Assembly: GCA_964513675.1 (NCBI GenBank)
Contig: CAZEOD010000009.1
Location: 1-64,000, forward strand
Reading direction: 5' to 3'
Source of the DNA: CALFVT01 sp964513675
Lineage (GTDB): Bacteria; Pseudomonadota; Alphaproteobacteria; Caulobacterales; Maricaulaceae
Length of the DNA stretch: 64,000 nt
Shown here: positions 49,882 to 58,735 of the stretch, piece after piece
Numbering within the stretch: the stretch's first letter is position 1
Layout: the number at the start of each line of letters is the position of its first letter
The notes under the pieces: model-generated
Databases searched by the model: none
What the model was told of the DNA's origin: nothing
What the model saw: only the letters and a program-made list of their open reading frames with translations
Made by a program: the position numbers and the translations under genes

Positions 49882-50769
49882 ATGGATGAAACACCGCATA
49901 TGCTCCCGTCTCTGCGGGAGTCGTTTCGGCCCGCGCGTGATCGCCTGAGCCGTGACTTGACTCTGTCTATGTCGCCCGCGCAAATCGTAATGGCTGGCCG
50001 CCATGCGCTAGATCAGCTTGCCGCGCAGCTTGGCGATAATCCAGACCTGACCCCGCAGCTGCGTAAAACGGCTCTATGGCTTATAGAAATCATTAAATCC
50101 AATACGGGATTATTTGACCAAGGCCGAGAGACGCGGATTGAGTGGCGCGAAATTGCGGATTATAAACCGCGCGGCTTTGGGGCGAATATTGTATTTTTCG
50201 GCGGGGCGGCGGCGATGATGCTCGCGGCGGTTATATTTAAAAATGGCGGCGCGCTATACGGCATTGCTGCCTTGGCCGCTTTGCGCTTATTTGACCCTAA
50301 AATCATGCAGGCTATCACGCAAAAACTTCCCTTTACGGGTGCGAAACCGCTCGCCATTGAAGACTTACGGGCGCGCTATCAGATCGAGGCTGAAATCGAA
50401 GCGGACCCACAGGCTTTTCTCTCTCATATTGATGATAGTCTTGCCGCCGCCGATCATATTTTGGCGCGGCTATCTATCCCTGAAACTCAGGCGGAGTGGC
50501 ATGATAATCCGCGCCTTATCGGCATGGTGCAGAACCTTCTCGAAGCTCATGGCAGTGGTGATGCGTCTTATGCGCTGAAACTGATTGACCGTGAACTCGG
50601 ATCGCTGCTGGGCGGTGAGGGTATAGAGATCATTGCTTATTCCAAAGGGCGGGCCGATTTATTCGATATATTGCCAAGCCTTGGGGAGACGGAAACCCGT
50701 ATGGCGGCGCCGGCTCTTGTTAAAGAGGGGCGTGTCCTTCGCCGCGGAACTGTGTGGGCGGCGGATTAA
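49882..50769 (+). CDS. Membrane protein of unknown function, partner of an Hsp70-like ATPase
   Basis: A 295-residue protein I do not recognise. Residues 1-95 are soluble and helical, 98-140 form two close membrane helices (FGANIVFFGGAAAMMLAAVI, GALYGIAALAALRLF), and the rest is an acidic helical domain with many Ala/Leu and a beta-rich end (LVKEGRVLRRGTVW). Its stop and the start of the Hsp70-like gene overlap as TAATG, so the two are translationally coupled and their products probably work together. The ribosome site is weak; ATG 49900 is an alternative start. It might be a membrane anchor or co-chaperone for the ATPase, which is inference. Confidence 0.72.
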   Translation: MDETPHMLPSLRESFRPARDRLSRDLTLSMSPAQIVMAGRHALDQLAAQLGDNPDLTPQLRKTALWLIEIIKSNTGLFDQGRETRIEWREIADYKPRGFGANIVFFGGAAAMMLAAVIFKNGGALYGIAALAALRLFDPKIMQAITQKLPFTGAKPLAIEDLRARYQIEAEIEADPQAFLSHIDDSLAAADHILARLSIPETQAEWHDNPRLIGMVQNLLEAHGSGDASYALKLIDRELGSLLGGEGIEIIAYSKGRADLFDILPSLGETETRMAAPALVKEGRVLRRGTVWAAD

Positions 50770-52694
50770 TGGTAAAACTACCCGATATTGAATTTATTGG
50801 ATATGATCTCGGCCACGGCGAAACGGCTGTGGGGCGGGCTTACAGCCGATCTCAACGTGAGCCGGAAATCCTCGAATATCGCGGCGAGCGCAGTTTTGTC
50901 ACGGCCATTGCGCGTACAGATAAAGGCGTGCGTATTGGCGCTGATGCGGTCAATCTCGCCGCTTTAGCCCAAGCGGGCTTAGGGCAAATGGATGATGTTT
51001 GGGTGAAATTCAAAAGCCGCGCGCTAGATGTGCAGGCCGTAACTCAGCCGACCCAGCTTTTTACGAAAGCCTTATTTACGCATCTCGCAAAAGAAGGCCG
51101 TATTGAGGGGGCGAGCCAAAGCCAGTTTCTAATTGGATGCCCGTCCGGCTGGGATGCGTCCACACGCGCAGCCTATCAGGGCGTTTTTGAAGCCGCAGGC
51201 CTGAAAGATGTCCGCATTGTTGCAGAGAGCCGCGCGGCGCTGATGACAGCCTTAGAGCAAGGCTATGTCACCGTTGATGCGGCGCGCAAAACGGTTTTAA
51301 TCGTCGATATTGGCTCTTCAACAACGGATTTTACCTATTGCCATGATATGACGGCTGAGGATGTTGGCCATAATGTTTTAGGCTCCGGGCTTTTGGATGG
51401 ACAAATTTTCGATCTTAATTTAGCGCGGCAAGATAAGCCGGAGCGCATAGAGGCGCTGATCCAAAAACATCCCCATTATAGGCCCATTATGGAATATTGG
51501 TGCCGCCAAATTAAAGAGGCCTTTTTTAACGGCGACGGCCATAGCGTTGAGATGATTAAGCGCCTGCCCGTTGACGGCGGCCTGTTATTTGAGATTAGCC
51601 TTAATGCCGAAGAGGCCGAGGCGATATTAAGCGCGCCGCATGAAGCGCTGAACGGATTTAGCTGGCGCACAGCCTTTGATTATGCGCTGCGCGAGACGGT
51701 GGACGCTTTGGGGGGGCGTGCACCGGAAACGATTTTATTAACTGGCGGGGCCTCGCGTCTTCCCTTGGTCTTGCCGGCCTGCGAGGCGGCCTTTCCAAAG
51801 GCGCGAATTATACGCGGAGCGGAGCCTGAATTTGCGATTGCGCGCGGCCTCGCGTGGCTCGGGCGTTTTGAAACTTTGCATAAAAATTTCCAAAACGCGG
51901 TGCGTCATTTGCTCTCAGATGATGGCCCTATTTACGTTAAGGCCCGCGCGGCGAGTACGGATCTTGGCGCGCGGCTGGCGCCGGCTTTGGTCGATGCTTT
52001 ATCGGAAAGCTGTATCTTGCCTGCATTTCAGGCGTGGCGGCGCGGTGATGTCGCGCGGTTATCAGAGGTCGAAGATCATCTGAAAGACGCCGTGCAAAAC
52101 TGGCTAGGCAGCGCGGATTCGCAAGAGGTTTTAAAGCCGATTATCGCCGATTGGTTCACCGCGCTTCAACGGCAAATAGAGACAGACACAGACCCGCTCT
52201 GCCGTGAACATGGTCTTCCGGCGATGGTCTTGTCTTTGGATGATAGCCCGCATGTGAACCGTCATCTGGAAGGCTTGTCCGTCAAAGCCCCGCAGGTTGC
52301 GAGCCTTGAGAGCGATACGGCCTTAATGGGGACAACATTATCGACGATTTTGGCGGGTGTGCTTTTGGCCAAGGCTAATCTTCTCGCCCCGCTCTTGGCT
52401 AATCCGGTCGGGCTTATCATCGGCGCGGCCATGGCGGGCGGTATGTTCGTCGCTGGGAAAAAAGGATTAGAAGGCCGATTTCGGCAAGCGAAACTTCCGG
52501 TGCCGCTGCGGCAAATTATGACCAATGGCCGTATTTTAAAGGCGATTAAGAAACAGCGGCCGGCCTTAATTACCGCTATTATGGCGGCGTGGGATAATGC
52601 AGCACAGCAGCAATTTACAGGCGAGCTAACTAATATGCTGGAAAGCGCCCTTTCTGATAGAGCCGATAGCCGTGCGCGCTTATTCTTGATTTAG
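50769..52694 (+). CDS. Hsp70-like ATPase with hydrophobic C-terminal region
   Basis: A 641-residue protein whose first 370 residues have an actin/Hsp70 ATPase fold: phosphate-1 loop GYDLGHGETAVGRA (Asp13), phosphate-2 loop VDIGSSTTDF (Asp180, Asp187) and adenosine motif LTGGASRLP (326-329 GGAS). The beta-sandwich substrate domain and lid of DnaK are missing. Instead there is a helical region and a strongly hydrophobic segment (about 520-565, STILAGVLLAKANLLAPLLA onward) with a Gly/Ala hairpin like those that insert into membranes, then a basic tail. It is coupled to the membrane protein upstream. It is not DnaK, HscA or MreB. Its task at the membrane is unknown. Confidence 0.8.
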   Translation: MVKLPDIEFIGYDLGHGETAVGRAYSRSQREPEILEYRGERSFVTAIARTDKGVRIGADAVNLAALAQAGLGQMDDVWVKFKSRALDVQAVTQPTQLFTKALFTHLAKEGRIEGASQSQFLIGCPSGWDASTRAAYQGVFEAAGLKDVRIVAESRAALMTALEQGYVTVDAARKTVLIVDIGSSTTDFTYCHDMTAEDVGHNVLGSGLLDGQIFDLNLARQDKPERIEALIQKHPHYRPIMEYWCRQIKEAFFNGDGHSVEMIKRLPVDGGLLFEISLNAEEAEAILSAPHEALNGFSWRTAFDYALRETVDALGGRAPETILLTGGASRLPLVLPACEAAFPKARIIRGAEPEFAIARGLAWLGRFETLHKNFQNAVRHLLSDDGPIYVKARAASTDLGARLAPALVDALSESCILPAFQAWRRGDVARLSEVEDHLKDAVQNWLGSADSQEVLKPIIADWFTALQRQIETDTDPLCREHGLPAMVLSLDDSPHVNRHLEGLSVKAPQVASLESDTALMGTTLSTILAGVLLAKANLLAPLLANPVGLIIGAAMAGGMFVAGKKGLEGRFRQAKLPVPLRQIMTNGRILKAIKKQRPALITAIMAAWDNAAQQQFTGELTNMLESALSDRADSRARLFLI

Positions 52695-52775
52695 GCCCTG
52701 TAATATGGCTGCGGGCTTAAAGATTTTCGCGGATTACCCCTCGTCAAATCATATAAAAACAGGCATAGACAACAT

Positions 52776-53339
52776 ATGAAAGATTTTCTCTTTTATCCGT
52801 TATCTGCGCTAATTATTGGCGGTTTGATCGCCTATGCCTTGTCGTTTGCCGAGGAAAGCGCAGAGCTTGACCTGTCAAAAGGCTTTATGCTTAGCGGGGA
52901 GGACTTGCAATATTTACAAATCCCCGAACGGCTTGAGTTTTCCTTAATTACGGATAGCCAAACAGGAACGATTTCCGCCGCCTTAACATCAAATGTGAAT
53001 AAGAAAACGGCGCCGCCCTCTGCGGGTATTTCTGTGCGGCTGGGGCCGGAGTATGAAAAAGCCTTTGAGGGGCAAACCCTTGAAATGACCGTGCGGGCGC
53101 GCGCAGGCGATACGTCGCCGAGCCCTGCTTTTCAAATGGGCTATTTTTCAATCGGCGCGAATAGCTCAGGATGGAAAGGTTATACGCCTTCGGCCGAATA
53201 TCGAGATTACAGCCTGCGCTTTAAAAAAACCGTAGCTGCGGGCGAAAGGGGCGGAGATTTTGCCGGTATATGGCCAGATCTTGATGGGCTTGGGCGGACG
53301 CTCAACATTAGCGCGATCACAGTGAAAATTATAGACTAG
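52776..53339 (+). CDS. Hypothetical envelope protein with N-terminal membrane anchor
   Basis: A 187-residue protein not recognised. Residues 5-24 (LFYPLSALIIGGLIAYALSF) are a signal anchor. The remainder is beta-rich, with alternating hydrophobic residues and turns (RLEFSLITDSQTG, GQTLEMTVRARAG, YRDYSLRFKKTV), as in a jelly-roll or carbohydrate-binding-like sandwich facing the periplasm. Its TAG stop touches the TAG stop of the convergent AGE-family gene without any base between. It lies 81 bases after the Hsp70-like gene on the same strand and might be the third gene of that unit. Confidence 0.68.
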   Translation: MKDFLFYPLSALIIGGLIAYALSFAEESAELDLSKGFMLSGEDLQYLQIPERLEFSLITDSQTGTISAALTSNVNKKTAPPSAGISVRLGPEYEKAFEGQTLEMTVRARAGDTSPSPAFQMGYFSIGANSSGWKGYTPSAEYRDYSLRFKKTVAAGERGGDFAGIWPDLDGLGRTLNISAITVKIID

Positions 53340-54449
53340 CTATCCGCCGCTAACGCGCTTTAACTCCATAATCATCGTCATGATATGATATAATGTACTG
53401 GCCGGTATGGTGGCTGCGATATCCTCGCCCTTGGCGTTAAACTGATCGCGCCACAGCCCTTCGGGCGTGAGGTAATCGGTCATAAAATGCTCGAGTAGCT
53501 CCGGTAGCATTTCTAATGCAGGTGTGTAGCCATCTTCATATAGGGCCAGATGCGCCTTAATCCATTCGCATTGCACCCAGAGCCGGCGTGTAGAGCTGCG
53601 GGGCGGGCGGCCTGCGCTGTCGGTTTTATCCATAAGGTAAGGCGCGGCGCGGCGTGATAACTGGTCGAAAATTTGTAGGCGCAAGGCCCCGTGATCTTGC
53701 CCCGTTAAGCGGTCATATAGGCCCAAGAGCCAGATCCATTCTGCGGCATGACCGGGTTCAAATTCGCAGGCACCTGCATTTTCTGACGGCGTCCAATCGC
53801 GGTTAAAAAATTCAATAATGCCAATATTGTCTGAATCGTAAAAATGCGTTTTAAATAAAGATAAGCTCTCATTGGCGCGGGCGATAAACCGCGCTTCTCC
53901 TGTGATGCCGTAGAGGTAAAGATGCGTCTCAAACAGGTGCATATGCGGGTTTTGCCGCCGCGGTAAGCTGCCTATATTATCTTCCGTCCAGCCCCCGCTC
54001 GGATGACGAAGAGCGTCTATAGCAGTGATAATTTTATCAATCCAGAACGCATATTTTTCATCGCCCGTAAGCTCATATAGGCTTGCGGCCGCGAGCAGGT
54101 AAAAGGCATGATCGTAAAGATCACATCTCTCATCGGTAATGTTATAGTCTGCGTCGATATGATGAATGAAATGCGAGGTTTGCCAGCCTTGTAGCACCAT
54201 AAATTCAAAGGTTTTCTCAGCCGTTTCTTTCCCGTCAAACCAGCCCATTTTATGCCCATTCGCATAGCTGAAGACTTGCCGGGCTTGCACGCGGTGGCGG
54301 CGTATGGCGTCTTGATCGGGCTGTCCGTCCTTATTGAGATGTTCATACCATCCGCTATGGCTATCACGCCCGCGCGCGTCCCATAAAGCGAGGCTACGGC
54401 GGCTCCATTGCGCATAACTGTCATAATATTTTAAAAGAGAGCTGTTCAT
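53340..54449 (-). CDS. AGE-family (N-acylglucosamine 2-epimerase-like) sugar isomerase
   Basis: A 369-residue (alpha/alpha)6-barrel enzyme. Landmarks are RVQARQVFSYANGHKMGW (53-70), QNPHMHLFETHLYLY (166-180) and EPGHAAEWIWLL (231-242), with His234 in the place of a catalytic histidine of AGE and YihS. The family includes GlcNAc 2-epimerase, mannose isomerase and related aldose-ketose isomerases, so the reaction probably is mannose/fructose or GlcNAc/ManNAc interconversion. It is next to nucleotide-sugar genes and divergent from the UDP-glucuronate 4-epimerase-like gene. I would not assign the exact sugar. AAAGG precedes the start. Confidence 0.87.
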   Translation of the reverse strand: MNSSLLKYYDSYAQWSRRSLALWDARGRDSHSGWYEHLNKDGQPDQDAIRRHRVQARQVFSYANGHKMGWFDGKETAEKTFEFMVLQGWQTSHFIHHIDADYNITDERCDLYDHAFYLLAAASLYELTGDEKYAFWIDKIITAIDALRHPSGGWTEDNIGSLPRRQNPHMHLFETHLYLYGITGEARFIARANESLSLFKTHFYDSDNIGIIEFFNRDWTPSENAGACEFEPGHAAEWIWLLGLYDRLTGQDHGALRLQIFDQLSRRAAPYLMDKTDSAGRPPRSSTRRLWVQCEWIKAHLALYEDGYTPALEMLPELLEHFMTDYLTPEGLWRDQFNAKGEDIAATIPASTLYHIMTMIMELKRVSGG

Positions 54450-54516
54450 AAGCCTTTAATATTAATTCCCTGTCTCTAGGCCTTGCGCCCATTTCAGGAT
54501 AGCTTAAAGCAAGCTC

Positions 54517-55500
54517 ATGAGAATTCTCTTAACAGGATGCGCAGGATTTATTGGTTATCATGCCGCGCAATGTTTATTGGCAGCCGGTCACAGCATCATC
54601 GGTGTTGATAGCGTGAATGATTATTATGACCCTGCCTTAAAGGCCGCACGGTTAGAGGGCCTAGAAAGATCGCCAAATTTTTCGTTTCAGCGCGTTGATT
54701 TAACCGATTACGATGCGCTTCAGGGGGCCTGCAAGGGTCAAAATATCACGCATATTCTACATCTCGCAGCGCAAGCGGGCGTGCGTTATAGCCTTGAAAA
54801 CCCGCGCAGTTATATTGCCAGCAATATTACCGCGCATTTAAATATATTGGAACTCGCCCGCCATATGACAGGGCTCCAGAATTTGGTTTATGCATCCTCT
54901 AGCTCTGTCTATGGGGAGCGTGATGGCGGTAATTTCGGCGAAAACGATCTTGTGCGTGCCCCGGCGTCGCTTTATGCCGCGACAAAAATTAGCGGCGAGA
55001 TGCTTGCTGAAAGCTATGCGCGGCTTTACGATATCCCGCAAACGGGTTTGCGTTTTTTTACGGTTTACGGGGCCTTTGGCCGGCCCGATATGGCCTATTA
55101 TATTTTTATTGAAAAGCTGCTAAAAGGTGAATCGATTACGCTATTTGCGCCGGATGAAATGCAGCGTGATTTTACCTATATTGATGATATTACGGCGGTT
55201 TTCCCGCGGCTTTTATCGCAGCCGCCGCAGCCCAAAGATGGCCGGCGTCATGAGATTTATAATTTGGGTAATTCTGCGCCGATGCGGCTTTATGATCTTG
55301 TCGCAGCCATAGAGACGGCCTGCGGTATAAAAGCCAAAATTGATATTGCGCCGAAACAGCCGGGCGATGTTAGCCGCACCTTTGCCAATATAGATAAAGC
55401 GCGGCAGGATTTAGGATTTAATCCGCAAACAAGCTTGAGCGCAGGCATCAAGGCCTGCGTTGAGTGGCACCGGAATTATTTAAATTTACCGCTATCCTGA
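54517..55500 (+). CDS. NAD-dependent epimerase, probable UDP-glucuronate 4-epimerase
   Basis: An extended SDR of 327 residues. Cofactor loop TGCAGFIG (6-13), HLAAQAGVRYSLENPRSYI (82-100), ASSSSVYG (126-133) and Tyr153-x-x-x-Lys157 (SLYAATK) with RFFTVYGAFGRPDMA are as in bacterial UDP-GlcA 4-epimerases (LpsL, Cap1J). With GalU and Ugd beside it, this gives UDP-glucose to UDP-GlcA to UDP-GalA. The last 25 bases overlap the end of the convergent galU gene. The ribosome site is weak. A GalE or RmlB-like role is less likely because of the AQAGVRYSLENP motif, which is specific to the uronate group. Confidence 0.87.
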   Translation: MRILLTGCAGFIGYHAAQCLLAAGHSIIGVDSVNDYYDPALKAARLEGLERSPNFSFQRVDLTDYDALQGACKGQNITHILHLAAQAGVRYSLENPRSYIASNITAHLNILELARHMTGLQNLVYASSSSVYGERDGGNFGENDLVRAPASLYAATKISGEMLAESYARLYDIPQTGLRFFTVYGAFGRPDMAYYIFIEKLLKGESITLFAPDEMQRDFTYIDDITAVFPRLLSQPPQPKDGRRHEIYNLGNSAPMRLYDLVAAIETACGIKAKIDIAPKQPGDVSRTFANIDKARQDLGFNPQTSLSAGIKACVEWHRNYLNLPLS

Positions 55501-56363
55501 CACCATTTTTCAACAAGTTCACGCGCCTGTGCGCCGATCTCGTCATGGTCAACCGCATATGCAAGATTTGCCTCGAAATAACCGAGCTTAGAGCCGCAAT
55601 CATAATCTTGCCCTTCATATTCAAGCGCATGGAAGCTTTGTGTTTCCATCAGCCGCGCCATGGCGTCTGTCAGTTGAATTTCACCGCCTGCACCGGCGGC
55701 TTGATCGGCGAGTAAACTCCAAATATCAGGTTGCAAGATATAACGGCCCGTGATTTTCAAATTAGACGGGGCTTCCTCTTGGGGCGGTTTTTCAACCATA
55801 CCGGCCATTTCTATTAGGTTTCCATCGCGCGATTTCGGCGCAATCACGCCGTAAGACGACACGCGCTCCATGGGAACAGCGTCAACAGCAATGATATTTC
55901 CGCCGACCTTATCATAAGCCTTAACCATTTGCGCTAGGCAGCTTTTAGGGCCTTTGACCAAGACATCGGGCAATAAAACCGCGAAAGGCTCATCGCCAAT
56001 AACGTCGCGGGCGCACCATATCGCATGACCAAGGCCTAGCGGCACTTGTTGCCGTACAAAACTGGTTGATCCAGCCTCCGGCAGCTCTGACATGATTTTG
56101 GCCAAGAGATTTTTTTTCTTTTTATCGCGCAGCGTAACTTCGAGTTCATAGGCGCGGTCAAAATAATCTTCAATCGCGCCTTTATTGCGGCCCGTGACAA
56201 AGACGATATGCTCAATACCGGCCGCGCGGGCCTCATCGACAACATATTGAATGGCGGGCCGATCCACGACCGGCATCATCTCTTTCGGGATGGATTTAGT
56301 CGCCGGCAGAACGCGCGTTCCAAGGCCTGCAACGGGCATAACGGCTTTACGAATTTTTTTCAC
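55476..56363 (-). CDS. galU: UTP-glucose-1-phosphate uridylyltransferase GalU
   Basis: It makes UDP-glucose from UTP and glucose-1-phosphate. The 295 residues have the nucleotidyltransferase start KAVMPVAGLGTRVLPATKSIPKEM (in part), VDRPAIQYVVDEA, the EDYFDRAYELE region, GLGHAIWCARDVIGDEPFAVLLPDV (in part) and VEKPP. The start appears to be GTG at 56363. Product UDP-glucose feeds Ugd (58736), the 4-epimerase and also UDP-sulfoquinovose synthase. It lies on the same strand as ugd and glmS, after a 188-base space with the 26-base repeat. The 3' end overlaps the epimerase gene by 25 bases. Confidence 0.95.
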   Translation of the reverse strand: MKKIRKAVMPVAGLGTRVLPATKSIPKEMMPVVDRPAIQYVVDEARAAGIEHIVFVTGRNKGAIEDYFDRAYELEVTLRDKKKKNLLAKIMSELPEAGSTSFVRQQVPLGLGHAIWCARDVIGDEPFAVLLPDVLVKGPKSCLAQMVKAYDKVGGNIIAVDAVPMERVSSYGVIAPKSRDGNLIEMAGMVEKPPQEEAPSNLKITGRYILQPDIWSLLADQAAGAGGEIQLTDAMARLMETQSFHALEYEGQDYDCGSKLGYFEANLAYAVDHDEIGAQARELVEKWCQDSGKFK

Positions 56364-56452
56364 GAGGCGTTACTTTCTTGCTATTAATTACTCTTTACAG
56401 GCGAAAAATAACATAAAGTCATTATGTAAGCGTTACCAACTAGGCTCAGGAG

Positions 56453-56478
56453 CTATTAATATCGCGGTTTAGACAGCT
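56453..56478. repeat. 26-base dispersed repeat, copy 2
   Basis: Identical, in the same orientation, to 21290-21315. Here it lies between galU and the small gene at 56552. It is followed by CAGCT-CAA-AGCTG and by GCCACG...CGTGGC, small hairpins that are not shared with copy 1. Confidence 0.8.
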
Positions 56479-56551
56479 CAAAGCTGCCGCCACGGTTTTT
56501 TTAGCGTGGCTTGGACGGCGTAGTCGATTTTTGACGAGTCTAACGCTTATT

Positions 56552-56836
56552 TTAATCAGTCTTTCCGCCTTCAACTGCGGGAGCGCCTTTAGAGTCATAG
56601 GTATTTTGGGCATAGTCTGTTGACGGTTCAGCAGGCGTCTTTTTCTTCGGCGGGCCATAAACGAAATGGCTAATCTCTTTTTTTGACCAACCAAGGTCTT
56701 TAAGAACATGTTTTAATTTTTGTTTTTTACTCAGGCTTTCATCCGTTACCGCGTTTAATTTGTCTTCAATGTGATCGGCGAGGGCTTGAGCTTCAGCCGC
56801 ATTAATACCCAAGAGTTTTGCAAGGCGGTTTTTCAT
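56552..56836 (-). CDS. Small hypothetical protein coupled to glmS
   Basis: A 94-residue soluble protein not assigned to a family. The first 60 residues are helical (LAKLLGINAAEAQALADHIE, KKQKLKHVLKDLGWSKKEI) and the last 30 are disordered, with Lys/Pro and a Gly/Asp end. Its ATG overlaps the glmS stop codon (TAATG), so it is translated from the glmS message. A role in regulating GlmS or aminosugar supply is conceivable from position, but nothing in the sequence shows it. Confidence 0.72.
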   Translation of the reverse strand: MKNRLAKLLGINAAEAQALADHIEDKLNAVTDESLSKKQKLKHVLKDLGWSKKEISHFVYGPPKKKTPAEPSTDYAQNTYDSKGAPAVEGGKTD

Positions 56837-58653
56837 TATTCTACCGTCACAGATTTCGCAAGATTACGCGGTTGATCGACATCTGTACCAAGGTGAACCG
56901 CCGCGTGATAAGCTAAAAGCTGCATGGCTATTGTCATGATAATTGGCGCTGTGAAGGGGTGACTATCTGGCAGAACCAGTAATTCATTGGCAAATTGCCC
57001 CGCTTGCACGGCGCCGGCTTTGTCGGTGATGAGCAAAATATGTGCGCCGCGTGAAGCGACTTCTTGCAGGTTCGATATGGTTTTTTCAAATAGCTCATCC
57101 ATGGGCGCAATGACGATCACGGGGGTTCCGTCTTCAATCAGAGCAATCGGGCCATGTTTAAGCTCACCTGCGGCGTAGCCTTCGGCGTGGATATAAGAAA
57201 TTTCTTTTAGCTTTAACGCGCCTTCAAAGGCGATCGGCACATGCGGGCCGCGGCCAAGATAAAACGCATTGCTATGACGGGATAAATCATCTGACATGGA
57301 CTCGATTTTAGGGTCAAGCTTGAGCGCGTCCGCAACAAGGCGGGGCGTTTGGATCAGCGCTTTTGCCAAATCCGCTTCCATTGCGTCATTTAACACGCCG
57401 CGCGCGCGCCCTGCGGCCAAGGTCAGGGCGGCAAGCGCGGTTAATTGGGATGTAAAGGCTTTGGTGGAGGCGACTCCAATCTCGGGGCCAGCATTAATCG
57501 GTAAGGCAATATCGGCTTCGCGCGCCATGGTTGATGTCATGACATTAACAAGCGCGGCTGTTTTAAGGCCTGCCTCTTTACAATATCTAAGAGCCGCGAG
57601 CGTATCAGCGGTTTCGCCGGATTGCGAGACGGCGATAAAGAGGGAGTTCTTCATAAGAACAGGGCTGCGGTAGCGAAATTCAGACGCAATATCTATATCG
57701 ACAGCAAGGCCGGCATATTGCTCAAACCAATATTTCGCGACCATGCCCGCATAAGAGGCGGTGCCGCAGGCGACAATGATAACGCGGTCAATATTGGCAA
57801 AGCTTAACTCATCTGGCAGGTCGGCCTTGACGCGAAACTCATCAATGTAATTACTTAATGTTCGGCCAATCGTTTCAGGCTGTTCATAGATTTCTTTCAG
57901 CATGAAGTGGCGATAATTGCCTTTTTCTGCCATGGCGGGCCCGCCTGAGATGATCGTTATTTCACGCTCAACAGGGGCGTCATTCGCGTCGAATATTTTA
58001 TAGCTATCTTTCGTAATAACGGCCCAATCGCCTTCTTCCAGATAAATGAGACGGGTTGTTAGCTGGGCCAGTGCCATAGCGTCGGAGCCCGCATACATCT
58101 CGCCGTCTCCAAGCCCAAGCGCGAGGGGAGAGCCGGCGCGCGCAACAAACATATGTCCATCATCACCATCAATAATCAGGCCAAAAGCATAGGCGCCGCG
58201 AAGCTTTTTTAAAGATTGACTAAAGGCATCAATCGAGGAGAGCCCGTTTGACAACGCTTCGTCGACAAGATGGGCGACGACTTCTGTGTCGGTTTCCGTT
58301 TCAAATTTCCGCGTTTTTGAGAGCTCCTCGCGGAGTTCGACAAAGTTTTCGATAATGCCGTTATGAACCACGGCCACGCGGCCCGAGATATGCGGATGAG
58401 CATTGGTTTTATTCGGAACGCCGTGGGTCGCCCAGCGCGTGTGAGCAATACCGATTTCGCCGTCGACATGTTTTTCTTCGAGCCGCGCTTCAAGGCCTTT
58501 TATCTTTCCTTCCGCACGGGCGCGGTTAAGCTTTCCATCTTTAAGAACCGCAATGCCGGAGCTATCATAGCCGCGGTATTCGAGGCGCTTTAAGCCGTCG
58601 ACTAAGCGTTCCGTAACGTGGCTTGTTCCCACGATGCCAACAATTCCGCACAT
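56836..58653 (-). CDS. glmS: Glutamine-fructose-6-phosphate aminotransferase GlmS
   Basis: It makes glucosamine-6-phosphate, the first step to UDP-GlcNAc for peptidoglycan and polysaccharides. Residue Cys2 (MCGIVGIVG) is the glutaminase nucleophile after Met removal. HTRWATHGVPNKTNAHPH and the two SIS isomerase domains (from about 280, CGTASYAGMVAKYWFE; SQSGETADTLAALRY; and the end PRNLAKSVTVE) are intact over 605 residues. AAGGGG precedes the ATG. No glmS ribozyme is seen upstream (none is expected in this phylum). It lies 82 bases after ugd, same strand. Confidence 0.96.
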   Translation of the reverse strand: MCGIVGIVGTSHVTERLVDGLKRLEYRGYDSSGIAVLKDGKLNRARAEGKIKGLEARLEEKHVDGEIGIAHTRWATHGVPNKTNAHPHISGRVAVVHNGIIENFVELREELSKTRKFETETDTEVVAHLVDEALSNGLSSIDAFSQSLKKLRGAYAFGLIIDGDDGHMFVARAGSPLALGLGDGEMYAGSDAMALAQLTTRLIYLEEGDWAVITKDSYKIFDANDAPVEREITIISGGPAMAEKGNYRHFMLKEIYEQPETIGRTLSNYIDEFRVKADLPDELSFANIDRVIIVACGTASYAGMVAKYWFEQYAGLAVDIDIASEFRYRSPVLMKNSLFIAVSQSGETADTLAALRYCKEAGLKTAALVNVMTSTMAREADIALPINAGPEIGVASTKAFTSQLTALAALTLAAGRARGVLNDAMEADLAKALIQTPRLVADALKLDPKIESMSDDLSRHSNAFYLGRGPHVPIAFEGALKLKEISYIHAEGYAAGELKHGPIALIEDGTPVIVIAPMDELFEKTISNLQEVASRGAHILLITDKAGAVQAGQFANELLVLPDSHPFTAPIIMTIAMQLLAYHAAVHLGTDVDQPRNLAKSVTVE

Positions 58654-58735
58654 AAATGTCCCCTTGAATTCGAAGGTTATTATACGTTAGATATATCTAT
58701 ATAATAAATTTAATCTTTATGATCTGAACGAAGAC

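Noticed and set aside
53340..54449. Sulfoquinovose isomerase (YihS) to match the sulfoquinovose synthase
   Set aside because: Only the AGE family is supported; no other sulfoglycolysis gene is present and the two genes are 29 kb apart.
56446..56709. 87-codon minus-strand frame next to glmS
   Set aside because: Overlaps the coupled 94-residue gene in another frame and is Arg/Lys-rich in a way typical of shadow frames.
58654..58735. glmS ribozyme upstream of glmS
   Set aside because: The 82-base space is too short and AT-rich and shows no ribozyme core; such ribozymes are known from Gram-positive bacteria.
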